Shown here: piece by piece, positions 46,998 through 57,624 of the stretch
Layout: every line of letters begins with the position of its first letter
Position numbering within the stretch: position 1 is the first letter of the stretch
Source: Microlunatus phosphovorus NM-1
GTDB taxonomy: Bacteria > Actinomycetota > Actinomycetes > Propionibacteriales > Propionibacteriaceae
Direction: 5' to 3'
Assembly (NCBI RefSeq): GCF_000270245.1
Contig: NC_015635.1
Coordinates: 3,658,001-3,722,000 of the forward strand
DNA length: 64,000 nt
The notes under the pieces: model-generated
What the model was told of the DNA's origin: nothing
Seen by the model: the letters and a program-made list of their open reading frames with translations, nothing else
Databases searched by the model: none
Translations under genes and position numbers: made by a program

Positions 46998-47025
46998 GGC
47001 GATCTCGACGCCCGTCGAGATCGCC
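46998..47025. repeat. perfect 13-bp hairpin in the AT-rich divergent region
   Basis: GGCGATCTCGACG (46998-47010) and CGTCGAGATCGCC (47013-47025) are exact complements with 2 bases between. It lies upstream of both divergent genes, so it is not an ordinary terminator; it may insulate the two units or be a protein-binding palindrome. Confidence 0.6.
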
Positions 47026-47155
47026 GACAAGACGACCTCCGCGAGGTCTGCATTATTGCATAGGGCGACTACCCTATTCTGAACGGAGTAGCGCTGTGAC
47101 AGTGAAGAAATCTGCCGGTTTGCTGCCGCCGAGACATCCTCAACCTCAACGCGAG

Positions 47156-47188
47156 TGACAGCGATCTGACAGCGGTCAGTCGTACGGT
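47156..47188 (+). promoter_or_regulatory. methyltransferase promoter with SARP-type direct repeats
   Basis: Two identical heptamers TGACAGC (47156-47162 and 47167-47173) are 4 bases apart, an 11-base period, and the second ends 9 bases before TACGGT (47183-47188). This matches the known layout of SARP sites, where heptamers one helical turn apart sit about 8 bases before the -10 box and replace the -35. A SARP regulator gene is next door. A single extra TGACAGT lies at 47097. Confidence 0.55.
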
Positions 47189-47194
47189 CTGCTC

Positions 47195-48253
47195 ATGAGT
47201 GATGCCGAGACCTACGCCGAGCGGCTGTTCGCCGCGAGCATGAGCACGTACGAGACGTTCGGCGTGTACGCCGGGCTGCGGCTGGGCTGGTTCGCGGCAC
47301 TGGCCGACGAGTCGCTGACCAGCACTGAGCTCGCCGAGCGCACCAGCACCCAGGAGCGCTACTGCCGGGAGTTCTGCGAGTTCATGGCCAGCCTGGGGAC
47401 ACTGACCGTCACCACCGGCTCACCGACGAGCCGACGGTTCGCACTGCCGCCCGGACCGGCGGAGGTGCTGCTGGACGAGCAGAGCCTCAACTATCTCGGG
47501 CCGCTGGGGCGGATGGCGGTCGCGGCGGGCCGCCGGATCGACGATCTGCTGGACGCCTACCGAACCGGCGGCGGGGTCAGTTGGGCCGACCTGGGCAACG
47601 ATGCTCGCGAATCTCAGGCGGCTTTGAACCGTCCCTGGTTCACCCGGCGCCTCGGACCAGCGCTGGCCGACGTGCCGGACCTGCACGCTGAGCTCGGCCG
47701 GGCGGGCGCCCGGATCGCCGATGTCGGCTGCGGGGGTGGCTGGTCGGCTCTCGCCCTGGCCCGCGCCTATCCCGACGCCACCGTGATCGGACTCGACGTC
47801 GACGAGCCGTCGATCAGCGCCGCCCGGTCCGCCGCCGAGGCGGAGGGACTGGCCGACCGAGTCAGCTTCGTGCTGGCCAACGGCGCGACCCTGACCGAGC
47901 TCGGACCGTTCGACGCGGCCTTCGCCTTCGAGTGCCTGCACGACATGCCGCGACCGGTGGAGGTGCTGACGGCGATCCGGGACGCGGTGCGACCGGGCGG
48001 ACCGGTGGTGATCATGGACGAGGCCGTCGACGACGAGTTCCGCGCACCGGCCGGCGAGATCGACCAGTGCATGTATGCCTTCAGCCTGTTCATCTGCCTG
48101 CCGGACGGCCTGTCATCGTCTCCCTCGGCAGGCACGGGCACCGTGATGCGGCCATCGACGCTGGCGGACTATGCCCGGCACGCCGGCTTCAGCGCAGTGA
48201 CGGTGCTGCCGATCAGCGACTTCGGGTTCTTCCGGTTCTATCGGCTGAGCTGA
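47195..48253 (+). CDS. SAM-dependent methyltransferase with winged-helix N-terminus
   Basis: 352 aa. The N-terminal dimerisation/winged-helix part (ETFGVYAGLRLGWFAALADESLTSTELAERTSTQERYC) resembles O-methyltransferases. The class I core shows motif I ADVGCGGGWSALALA (about 172-186), VIGLDVDEPSI, and FDAAFAFECLHDMPRP. The substrate is unknown; a small molecule is likely. ATG 47195 follows TACGGT by 6 bases, a leaderless start. It converges on the SARP gene with a 16-base overlap. Confidence 0.85.
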   Translation: MSDAETYAERLFAASMSTYETFGVYAGLRLGWFAALADESLTSTELAERTSTQERYCREFCEFMASLGTLTVTTGSPTSRRFALPPGPAEVLLDEQSLNYLGPLGRMAVAAGRRIDDLLDAYRTGGGVSWADLGNDARESQAALNRPWFTRRLGPALADVPDLHAELGRAGARIADVGCGGGWSALALARAYPDATVIGLDVDEPSISAARSAAEAEGLADRVSFVLANGATLTELGPFDAAFAFECLHDMPRPVEVLTAIRDAVRPGGPVVIMDEAVDDEFRAPAGEIDQCMYAFSLFICLPDGLSSSPSAGTGTVMRPSTLADYARHAGFSAVTVLPISDFGFFRFYRLS

Positions 48254-51096
48254 GTTGAGTCGGGAGGAGCAGCGAGAGCGTGCAGGGCGAAGTCGATGAC
48301 CTGCTCGTCGCGCAGCCCGCGGCCGTCGGTCAACCGGTCGCGTGCCGCCGCTCCCAGCTCCTCACTCAGGCGCCGAGCGGTCACCGTCAACAGCGCCGCG
48401 TCGTCGCCGTATCCGGCCGCGCCGCGCTCGGTGACCAGCAGTGCGGCGGCCAGGACGAGGGCATCCGCCCGTTGGTCGGCACGCAGGACCTGCACCACGT
48501 TGCGCAGCGTCGTCCACTGGTGAGTCAGGTCGCCGCGCAGCCGCCAGTGCCGGATCACCTCGGCGAACAGTCGGCGAGCGACATCGAGCCGGCCGGACCG
48601 GTGTGCGGCGGAGGCTGCGGAGACGAGCGTGACCCCGGTCAGATACTCGTCACCGGAGGCGCGGGCCCGTCCCAGGGCATCGTCCAGCACGCCGTACGCC
48701 CGAGACGGGTCGTCGGACAGCAGCAGTTCGCCCTCGACATATCTGGCCCAGTCCGCGACACTCGCCCGACCGGCGCGCTCGGCGGCGACGCGCAACTGCA
48801 CCACCTCGCCGAGCGGCACCGTGCCCCCGCCGTAGCGCCGCGCAAGCAGCGCGGTGCACTCCATCATCTGCGCCGTCCCGACCACCTCGGGATGTGCGGT
48901 CACCAGCTCGGTCACCCGATCCCGGCACTCCAGCACGGTCGACAGCTCGCCGGCGAACAAGGCCACGTCGGCCCGGACCGCCAACCCGTACGCCAGGCAG
49001 GATGCGTCGGCACCGGCCAGCACGATCGCCTCGTCGGCCAATGCGGCCGCACGCGGCAGGTGGCTGGTGAAACGGGCGCCCGCGGCCGCAACCGCCACCA
49101 CCCAGGGGTCCCGGGGTGGATCCGGATGGGCCAGAACGAGTTCCGCCCAGCCGACCGCCTCGCCGAGCAAGGCATGCTCGACGAGCAGCACAGCGCCGCC
49201 GGCGATCCGGGACACCAGCTCGGGTCGATGCTCCACAGCCCAGCCGAAAGCGGCTCGCAGCTCGTCCACCGCCGCCAGCAAGCGCCGAACCTCTCGAGGG
49301 TGACCCGGGCCGTACAGCTCGGCTCGTCCGGCAACCGCCCGGTCGGCATACAACGTCGCGTGCGCGGCATGGACAGCCTCCTCGTCAGGCCGAGCGGCGA
49401 GCCGCGTCCGGCCGTACTCGCGGACGGTTTCCAGCAGCTGCAGCCGACCGGTGGCCGGCGCGCGGGCGACCATCGACGAGTCGACCAGGGTGGCCAGCGA
49501 CCAGCCCGGATCACTGGTCTCGCCGAGCCGGGTGAGCAGGTCGGTCGCGTCGCCGAGGGAGAACTCTCCGGCGAACACGCTCACCGCCTCGAAGACCCGC
49601 TGCGCCTCGGGCGCCAGCCGGAGGTACGACCAGTCGATCAACGCGGCGAGGCTCCGGTGCCGTGGATCGCCGCCCGGACCCCCACGCAACACGGATTGAT
49701 GCCACGACCAGCGCTCCAGCAGCTCGGCCGGGCTGATCACATCGACTCGGCTGGCCGCCAGCTCGACGGCCAATGGCAGCCCATCCAGCCGGCGACACAA
49801 CTCCTCCACCACATCGTCGGCCGTGGCGAAGTCGGGCTGCCGCCGACGTGCCCGGCGGCGGAACAGCTCGGCCGCCGCCCCTGGCGCCAGTGGGCCCAAG
49901 CGCAGCACATGCTCGGCCGAGAGCCGCAGCGCCACGCGGGACGTGGCCAGCACCCGCAGGCCCGGACATTCCGCCAGCAGCCGATCGACCAGGTCGGCGA
50001 TCTCGACGGCCAGGTGCTCACAGTTGTCCAGCACCAGCAGCACCTCCTGGGCGCGGAACCGGTCGAACAGCTGTGACCGTGGTCCGGCCCGGCCGACCGG
50101 CAGTTGCAGCACGGTGCAGATCGCCGCCGCCAGGTCGTCACCTGGCTCCAGTCGGGCGAGCTCGCTCACCACCACCCCGTCGGCGTACCCGTCGGCAACC
50201 TGGCGTGCGACCCGGTTCGCCAGGGTCGTCTTGCCGATACCACCAGGACCCAGGACGGTGACCAATCGCGCGGTCGCCAGCAGCGCGGCGAGAGCACGCT
50301 CATCCGCGCCCCGACCGAGCACCTCCGTGACCGGCGGCAGACCGATCGTCCGCGGTGACGAACCGGTTCGCAGCAGCGCACGCTGCGCCGCGGCTGCTCC
50401 AGGAGACGGCTCCAAGCCGAGGTCGTCGCGGAGCCTCCGACGCAGGTCGGCGTAGACGGCCAACGCCTCACCGGTGCGGCCGGAAACGTCGAGACACCGC
50501 ATCAGCAGCACGACGGGACGCTCGTCGTACGGGCGATCGACGATCAGCACCGTCAGCCGTTCCTGCGCCGTGCTGGGCTGGCCCGCCGCCAGTTCGGCCT
50601 CGGCCAGGTCGGCGACCGCGCCGGCCCTCAGCTCGGTCAGCGCCACAGCCTCCTCGCGGACGAAGCCCTCGTCGGCCAACAGACCGTACGCGTCGCCGCG
50701 CCAGAGACCGAGCGCCTCGATCAGCACCGCGACTCGATCCTCGGCGACAGCGGTGGCTCGTGCCCGGGACAACAGGCCACGGAAGGCCGACGCGTCGAGG
50801 GACTCCGCGGTCACGCGCAGGGCGTACCCCTCCGGATGAGTGAGCACCTCCGGTCCCCCACCCGCACCCCGGATGGCTCGCCGCAGGCGGGAGATCAAGG
50901 TCTGTACCGCGTTGCCCAGGTGATCGGGGAGGTCGTCGCCCCAGACGATGCCGGCCAACCGGTCGGCCGAAGACACCCCACCGGCATGGGCGGCCAACGC
51001 GGCCAGCAGCCGGCGTACGCGGGGCGCCAGCACGACGGTTGTCCCGTCGGCAGCGAGCAACTCGACCGGACCGAGGACACAGACCCTGGCCGGCAC
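48238..51096 (-). CDS. AfsR/SARP-family regulator (SARP-BTAD-NB-ARC)
   Basis: 952 aa. Order: OmpR-like DNA-binding domain (1-95), bacterial transcriptional activation domain (96-243), NB-ARC ATPase with Walker A GPGGIGKTT (283-291) and LLVLDNCEHL (Walker B), SRVALRLSAEHVLRLGPL, LDGLPLAVELAASRVD, and an all-helical C-terminal region (about 600-940) that may act as a TPR-like sensor. Such regulators use ATP hydrolysis to control transcription of secondary-metabolite or stress genes. GTG 51096 lies 7 bases after the lepA stop. The closest candidate target is the convergent methyltransferase gene. Confidence 0.92.
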   Translation of the reverse strand: MPARVCVLGPVELLAADGTTVVLAPRVRRLLAALAAHAGGVSSADRLAGIVWGDDLPDHLGNAVQTLISRLRRAIRGAGGGPEVLTHPEGYALRVTAESLDASAFRGLLSRARATAVAEDRVAVLIEALGLWRGDAYGLLADEGFVREEAVALTELRAGAVADLAEAELAAGQPSTAQERLTVLIVDRPYDERPVVLLMRCLDVSGRTGEALAVYADLRRRLRDDLGLEPSPGAAAAQRALLRTGSSPRTIGLPPVTEVLGRGADERALAALLATARLVTVLGPGGIGKTTLANRVARQVADGYADGVVVSELARLEPGDDLAAAICTVLQLPVGRAGPRSQLFDRFRAQEVLLVLDNCEHLAVEIADLVDRLLAECPGLRVLATSRVALRLSAEHVLRLGPLAPGAAAELFRRRARRRQPDFATADDVVEELCRRLDGLPLAVELAASRVDVISPAELLERWSWHQSVLRGGPGGDPRHRSLAALIDWSYLRLAPEAQRVFEAVSVFAGEFSLGDATDLLTRLGETSDPGWSLATLVDSSMVARAPATGRLQLLETVREYGRTRLAARPDEEAVHAAHATLYADRAVAGRAELYGPGHPREVRRLLAAVDELRAAFGWAVEHRPELVSRIAGGAVLLVEHALLGEAVGWAELVLAHPDPPRDPWVVAVAAAGARFTSHLPRAAALADEAIVLAGADASCLAYGLAVRADVALFAGELSTVLECRDRVTELVTAHPEVVGTAQMMECTALLARRYGGGTVPLGEVVQLRVAAERAGRASVADWARYVEGELLLSDDPSRAYGVLDDALGRARASGDEYLTGVTLVSAASAAHRSGRLDVARRLFAEVIRHWRLRGDLTHQWTTLRNVVQVLRADQRADALVLAAALLVTERGAAGYGDDAALLTVTARRLSEELGAAARDRLTDGRGLRDEQVIDFALHALAAPPDSTQLSR

Positions 51097-51103
51097 CGCA
51101 GTA

Positions 51104-53023
<1,920 letters not shown>

Positions 53024-53075
53024 GCGCCCATCATTCCATCCCGCGCCGCCCTAGCGCCCGTATGCCTCCGTTACC

Positions 53076-54764
53076 TCACTGAGCGGGCAGGACGTGATCG
53101 GCGACCTTGTCGGTGCTGAGGCACAGCGAACACACGACATCGTCGTGGGTCGCGCAGGCCACCATGTCGGGACGCTCGAACTCCTGTCGGCAGACGTGGC
53201 AGGTGAGGATCGCATCGGACGGGTTGCCGTCCGCGTCGTACATCGGCAGGTCGATGCCGTCATCGGTGCGACGCAGGTAGTAACGGCCCTGCGTTGCCAC
53301 TGCGATGATCGGCGGCAGCACGAAGGCGAGACCGATGGCGACCAGCGGCGAGTACGGCTGGATGGTGGCACCCAGCAGACCGAAGAACACCGCGATGGAC
53401 ACCCCGGCGGAGACCAGCATGGACACGAAGCCGACCGGGTTGATCGCATACAGCATGCCGCGCCGGAACTCCGGTTTCTTCGGCGACAGCTTCAGCACGT
53501 ACTTGTTGATCGCGATGTCGGTGGCCACCACCACGATCCAAGACATGCCGCAGTTGGCGTAGAAGCCGAGGATCGTGTTGAGGAAGTCGAACATGTTCGC
53601 CTCCATCAAGATCAACGCCAGCAGCAGGTTGAAGGCGAGGAACACGACCCGGCCCGGGTAGCGCTTGGTGATCCGGGTGTAGGAGTTCGTCCAGGCCAGC
53701 GAGCCGGAGTAGGCGTTGGTGACATTGATCTTGACCTGGCTGATCACGACCAGCACCACCGCCAGACCCAGTGCCACCGGCGCCGGCAGGAAGTCGCGGT
53801 AGATCTCCAGGAACTGGTGCACCGGCTCGTTCGCCACCGTCGCCCCGTCGGCCACGTTCGCGATGATGTAGACGGCCAGAAAGAGACCGATGACCTGCTT
53901 GATCGCGCCGAAGATCACCCAGCCCGGGCCTGCCAGCACCATCGCAGTCCACCAGCGTCGCTTGTTCTCCGCAGTCCGTGGCGGCATGAAGCGGAGGTAG
54001 TCGATCTGCTCGGCGATCTGGGCGATCAGCGACAGACACACGCCCGCGGCCAGCATGACCGAGCCGAGGCTGGTCGCGCCATTGCCCTTCTCACCCTCGT
54101 AGGCAAAGAAGGTCTCGATCGACGCCGGGTGGGAGATCAGCAGGTACGCGAACGGCAGCACCATCAATACCAGCCACAGCGGAGTGGTCCACAACTGCAG
54201 CTTCGAGAGCACCTTCATCCCATAGATCACCAGCGGGAAGATGATGATCGTCGAGACCGCGTACCCGGCCCACAGCGGCACTCCGAGACCGAGGTAGAGG
54301 CCCTGGGCCATGATCGAGCCTTCGAGCGCGAAGAAGATGAAGGTGAACGTCGCGAAGATGACGTTGGTGACGACCGAACCGTAGTAGCCGAAGCCGGCGC
54401 CTCGAGTGATCAGGTCGAGGTCCAGGTTGTAGCGCGCCGCGTAGTAGGCCAGCGGGAACGACGTCAGGAAGATCACCACGGCGAAAACGGCGATCCCCCA
54501 CAGCGCGTTCGTGGTGCCGTACGCCATCCCGATGTTGGCGCCGATGGCGAAGTCGGCGAGGTACGCGATGCCGCCCAACGCCGAGATCGCCACCACGCCC
54601 GGCGTCCAGCGGCGGTAGTGCCGCGGAGCGAAGCGGAGTGTGTAGTCCTCCAACGTCTCCTTGGTCGCCTCCTTGCCGACCAGGACATGATGCTGGTGGA
54701 TGGTCTCGGGCGCATCGGTGATGACGCTGGAGACGACGGCTGCGTCGGCCGTGATCTCGGACAT
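53076..54764 (-). CDS. NCS1-family nucleobase/vitamin permease with cysteine-rich tail
   Basis: 562 aa from ATG 54764 (GGAGG upstream). About 12 helices of the cytosine/purine/allantoin permease type: GIAYLADFAIGANIGMAYG, RGAGFGYYGSVV, AEQIDYLRFMP, INVTNAYSGSLAWTNSYTRI, MSWIVVVATDIAINKY. After the last helix comes an unusual cytoplasmic tail of about 60 residues with CHVC, CATH and CSLC, spaced like a zinc-binding ribbon or cross-brace. The transported compound is unknown. No cotranscribed enzyme gene. Confidence 0.85.
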   Translation of the reverse strand: MSEITADAAVVSSVITDAPETIHQHHVLVGKEATKETLEDYTLRFAPRHYRRWTPGVVAISALGGIAYLADFAIGANIGMAYGTTNALWGIAVFAVVIFLTSFPLAYYAARYNLDLDLITRGAGFGYYGSVVTNVIFATFTFIFFALEGSIMAQGLYLGLGVPLWAGYAVSTIIIFPLVIYGMKVLSKLQLWTTPLWLVLMVLPFAYLLISHPASIETFFAYEGEKGNGATSLGSVMLAAGVCLSLIAQIAEQIDYLRFMPPRTAENKRRWWTAMVLAGPGWVIFGAIKQVIGLFLAVYIIANVADGATVANEPVHQFLEIYRDFLPAPVALGLAVVLVVISQVKINVTNAYSGSLAWTNSYTRITKRYPGRVVFLAFNLLLALILMEANMFDFLNTILGFYANCGMSWIVVVATDIAINKYVLKLSPKKPEFRRGMLYAINPVGFVSMLVSAGVSIAVFFGLLGATIQPYSPLVAIGLAFVLPPIIAVATQGRYYLRRTDDGIDLPMYDADGNPSDAILTCHVCRQEFERPDMVACATHDDVVCSLCLSTDKVADHVLPAQ

Positions 54765-54911
54765 GGCGGGCTCCTCCCGAACCGCTGGGCTGCGGTCCTC
54801 GGCGCCATCCTCAAGCGGCCCGATCTCCAACCGGTGTCGAATTAGTTCCGATCACGTTTCAGGGTTCTCTCAACAAATCCGCGGAGCTGCAGAGGCTGAC
54901 CCAACGACGAT

Positions 54912-54940
54912 TTTGGCCGCTCCGACGTGGCTGCTAGAGT
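54912..54940 (+). promoter_or_regulatory. rpsT promoter
   Basis: TTTGGC (54912-54917), 17 bases, TAGAGT (54935-54940); the start would leave an untranslated leader of about 60 bases before the GTG of rpsT. The rest of 54765-54911 shows no feature beyond the NCS1 ribosome binding site. Confidence 0.55.
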
Positions 54941-55008
54941 TGGCGGTCGCGCCCACACGCGGGTGCCTTTGAGTCAACACACACGAGAGATCTTCCGAGG
55001 CTAACCCC

Positions 55009-55272
55009 GTGGCGAATATCAAGTCCCAGATCAAGCGGATCAACACCAACGAGAAGGCGCGTCAGCGCAACAAGGCGGTCAAGTCCTCGCTGCGCACGCA
55101 CACTCGTCGGTTCCGCGAGGCTGCTGCCGCAGGCGACGTCGAGAAGGCGCAGGAGTACGCCCGGGCCGCCAACCGCGCGCTGGACAAGGCCGCGTCCAAG
55201 GGCGTCATCCACAAGAACCAGGCGGCAAACCGCAAGTCGGCCATCGCTGCCCAGGCTGCCAAGCTGGGCTGA
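55009..55272 (+). CDS. rpsT: 30S ribosomal protein S20
   Basis: 87 aa, the usual size: [34 protein letters not shown] at the start and [21 protein letters not shown] near the end. It binds the 5' domain of 16S rRNA. It starts at GTG 55009 with a GAGG some 11 bases upstream. Single gene with its own promoter and terminator. Confidence 0.97.
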   Translation: MANIKSQIKRINTNEKARQRNKAVKSSLRTHTRRFREAAAAGDVEKAQEYARAANRALDKAASKGVIHKNQAANRKSAIAAQAAKLG

Positions 55273-55294
55273 CCCGCCGCGGCAAGTCCGTATC

Positions 55295-55325
55295 ACGTCC
55301 CGATCACCTCTGGTGGTCGGGACGT
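55295..55325 (+). terminator. rpsT terminator hairpin
   Basis: ACGTCCCGA (55295-55303) pairs with TCGGGACGT (55317-55325), and TCACC/GGTGG extend the stem (one G-U) to 14 bp around a 3-base loop. It lies 22 bases after the rpsT stop. Confidence 0.7.
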
Positions 55326-55387
55326 TCTGCGTCACCAGAAAAGCGACCTAGCCTGGGGGCGGAGTCATCACCAGGGGGTGACCGCCT

Positions 55388-56578
55388 ATGTCGAGAGCGA
55401 AGCTCAACCCGGCGCGCGACTCCACGCTGGGTGACCCGGACCCGATCGAGTCGACCACACAGGGCCGACTCGTCGCCGTCGACAACCTCAAGGCCCTGCT
55501 GGTCGCTTGGGTGATCGGTGGGCACACGCTGGCCGGCTACGCGGCCATCGGCGGCTGGCCGTATGACGAGGTCCAGGAGGGCACGCTGCCGCCGATCCTC
55601 GAGTTCGTGCTGTCGGTGCTGCTCGGTCCAGGCGCGCTGTTCGCGATGGGGACCTTCTTCTTCATCTCCGGACTGTTTGCACCACGAGCCATCGCCAAGG
55701 CCGGCCCCGGCGAATACGCAATCAGTCGGCTGATCCGGCTCGGGATTCCCTGGCTCGTCTTCATGTTGCTCATCTGGCCGTTCTTCATGTGGCTCGCCTA
55801 TCTCTCGGCCGGCTACCACCTCACCTTCTGGCAGGCGTTCCTCGGTCGGACGCCCTTCCTGGACTCCGGACCGATCTGGTTCATCCAGGTGCTGATGTAC
55901 ACCTCACTCGGCTACGCGCTGTGGCATCGACTCGGTTGGGGCTCTCGGCTGACACCGACCGTCGTCCGAGGACGGCACCTGGTGCTCCTGGGGATCCTTG
56001 TTGCCGCCAGCTCGTTCGTGCTCAGACTCGAGTTCCCGGCCCGCAGCCAGCAGATCCTCGACCTCCACCTTTGGCAGTGGCCGCAGCTGATCTGCATGTT
56101 CGCGCTCGGTGCCATGGTCGCCAACCAGGGCTGGGCGGCCACCGTTCCGGCGTCGCTCGCTCGGCGATGCTGGATCGTCGTCGCCGCCACGTTCATCCTG
56201 GCACCCATCGCTGTCTGGGCTCTCGGCATCACCAGCTTCGTGCAGGCGGAGCCGACATTCCTCGGCGGCTGGCGCTTGCAGGCGGTCTCGTTCGATGTCG
56301 TCGAAGCGACCTTGGTCGTCGCCGGGTCCGTCGGGATGTTGTGGCTCGCCCAGCGTCACCTCACGTGGCAGACCCCGTTGGCTCGGCGGATCGCCCGGGC
56401 GGCGTACGCGGCGTTCATGCTCCAGGTGCCGGTACTGCTCTCGTTGGAGATCGCCGCTCGACCGTTGCCGGTGCCGATCACGGTGAAGGCCGCCGCGGTC
56501 GGCATCCTCGCGATCGTCTGCTCCTTCGGTCTCGGCTCGGTCCTCGTCTCGCACACTCCCCTGGGCCGACTCGTCTGA
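55388..56578 (+). CDS. membrane acyltransferase family 3 protein
   Basis: 396 aa with about ten helices. The family opening VAVDNLKALLVAWVIGGHTL holds the catalytic-type His; FFFISGLFAPRAI, RLIRLGIPWLVFML and FLDSGPIWFIQVLMYTSLGYALW follow the AT3 pattern of OafA/OpgC-like proteins. These acylate sugars or other envelope molecules at the membrane. The acceptor is unknown. The gene is followed by a hydrolase gene 38 bases on, so the two may form one unit. Confidence 0.87.
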   Translation: MSRAKLNPARDSTLGDPDPIESTTQGRLVAVDNLKALLVAWVIGGHTLAGYAAIGGWPYDEVQEGTLPPILEFVLSVLLGPGALFAMGTFFFISGLFAPRAIAKAGPGEYAISRLIRLGIPWLVFMLLIWPFFMWLAYLSAGYHLTFWQAFLGRTPFLDSGPIWFIQVLMYTSLGYALWHRLGWGSRLTPTVVRGRHLVLLGILVAASSFVLRLEFPARSQQILDLHLWQWPQLICMFALGAMVANQGWAATVPASLARRCWIVVAATFILAPIAVWALGITSFVQAEPTFLGGWRLQAVSFDVVEATLVVAGSVGMLWLAQRHLTWQTPLARRIARAAYAAFMLQVPVLLSLEIAARPLPVPITVKAAAVGILAIVCSFGLGSVLVSHTPLGRLV

Positions 56579-56616
56579 GCCACGTCGATGACCGAGATAT
56601 CCCTCGCGCTCCGCCC

Positions 56617-57579
56617 ATGACCAATCAGCATTGGCGGCCCGACATCCTCGACGGCTACGAGGCCACCGACCTGCCGCTGCCTGGGGTTGCACCGGCGCCT
56701 GGCGAGCCCACGACTGACCCACTGGTCGCCACCCTCGTGCGGCGGCTGCCTGCGTCAGCGGCGCGGGCAGCGGTGCTGTATCTGCCTGGCTGGAACGACT
56801 ACTTCTTCCTCACCCACCTGGCCGATCGCCTGGCAGAGCTGGGATACGACTTCTTCACCATCGATCTGCGGCGCTGCGGGAGGAGTCTGCGCACCGGACA
56901 ACTACGCGGCTATATCGAGGATCTCGACGACTACGACGACGAACTCAGCCAGGCCGCCAATATCATCAGCGCTGACCACGACCGGCTGACCGTCTTCGGC
57001 CAATCCGCCGGCGGGCTGGTTGCCGCGCTCTGGGCAGCCCGCCGGCCCGAGCAGGTCCACGCGCTCGTCCTGACCTCACCGTGGCTGGATCTGCACCGCC
57101 CGGTTGCGGTGGCAGCGGCTGCCACCCGGCTCGTCGACCTGGCCGCCACGCGGATCCCGACTCGCGCGCTCCGCCTGCCAGACGCCGAGCTGTCGATCCG
57201 CAGCGTGCATCGCAGCTTCGGCGGCGAGTGGGACTACGACCTGAGCCTCAAGGCATCACCGTCGCCACCGCTCCGGCTGGGCTGGCTCCGCGCGATGCGC
57301 GCCGGTCATGCCCGCGTCGCGGCCGGGCTCGGGCTGCCCATGCCGGTGCTCGCACTGCTGGCCGCCCGGCATACGATCGCCCGCCGGTGGCGCGCGGACC
57401 TGCGGACCGTCGACACCGTGATCGACGTCGACCATGTCGCCCGCCGCGCCCTCCAGCTCGGCGACCACGTGACAGTGGTCCGGCTGCCGGGCGCCATGCA
57501 CGATCTCCTGCTCTCCGGTGCAGACGTCCGAGAGCGCGCCCTGGCCGAGATCACGCACTGGTGCGCAATCCACGGATGA
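56617..57579 (+). CDS. alpha/beta hydrolase (serine aminopeptidase/lysophospholipase-like)
   Basis: 320 aa. LYLPGWNDYFF gives the first core strand, IDLRRCGRSLR the second, the nucleophile elbow is FGQSAGG (Ser near 132), LTSPWLDLHRP follows, and a late His is in LPGAMHDLLLS. Resembles Hydrolase_4 lysophospholipases. The substrate is unknown. ATG 56617 starts the conserved part; the frame is open further upstream only because of GC-rich codon bias inside the acyltransferase gene. Confidence 0.85.
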   Translation: MTNQHWRPDILDGYEATDLPLPGVAPAPGEPTTDPLVATLVRRLPASAARAAVLYLPGWNDYFFLTHLADRLAELGYDFFTIDLRRCGRSLRTGQLRGYIEDLDDYDDELSQAANIISADHDRLTVFGQSAGGLVAALWAARRPEQVHALVLTSPWLDLHRPVAVAAAATRLVDLAATRIPTRALRLPDAELSIRSVHRSFGGEWDYDLSLKASPSPPLRLGWLRAMRAGHARVAAGLGLPMPVLALLAARHTIARRWRADLRTVDTVIDVDHVARRALQLGDHVTVVRLPGAMHDLLLSGADVRERALAEITHWCAIHG

Positions 57580-57624
57580 GCCGGAATCGGGGCGACGGCC
57601 CGAGGATCTCGTCGTTGCCACAGA

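Noticed and set aside
47195-51096. Secondary-metabolite gene cluster
   Set aside because: A methyltransferase and a SARP regulator alone are present; no synthase, tailoring or export genes adjoin them.
53094-54845. 583-codon plus-strand open frame opposite the NCS1 permease
   Set aside because: Antisense shadow: low-complexity HDR-rich sequence, no start signals, no similarity to any family I recognise.
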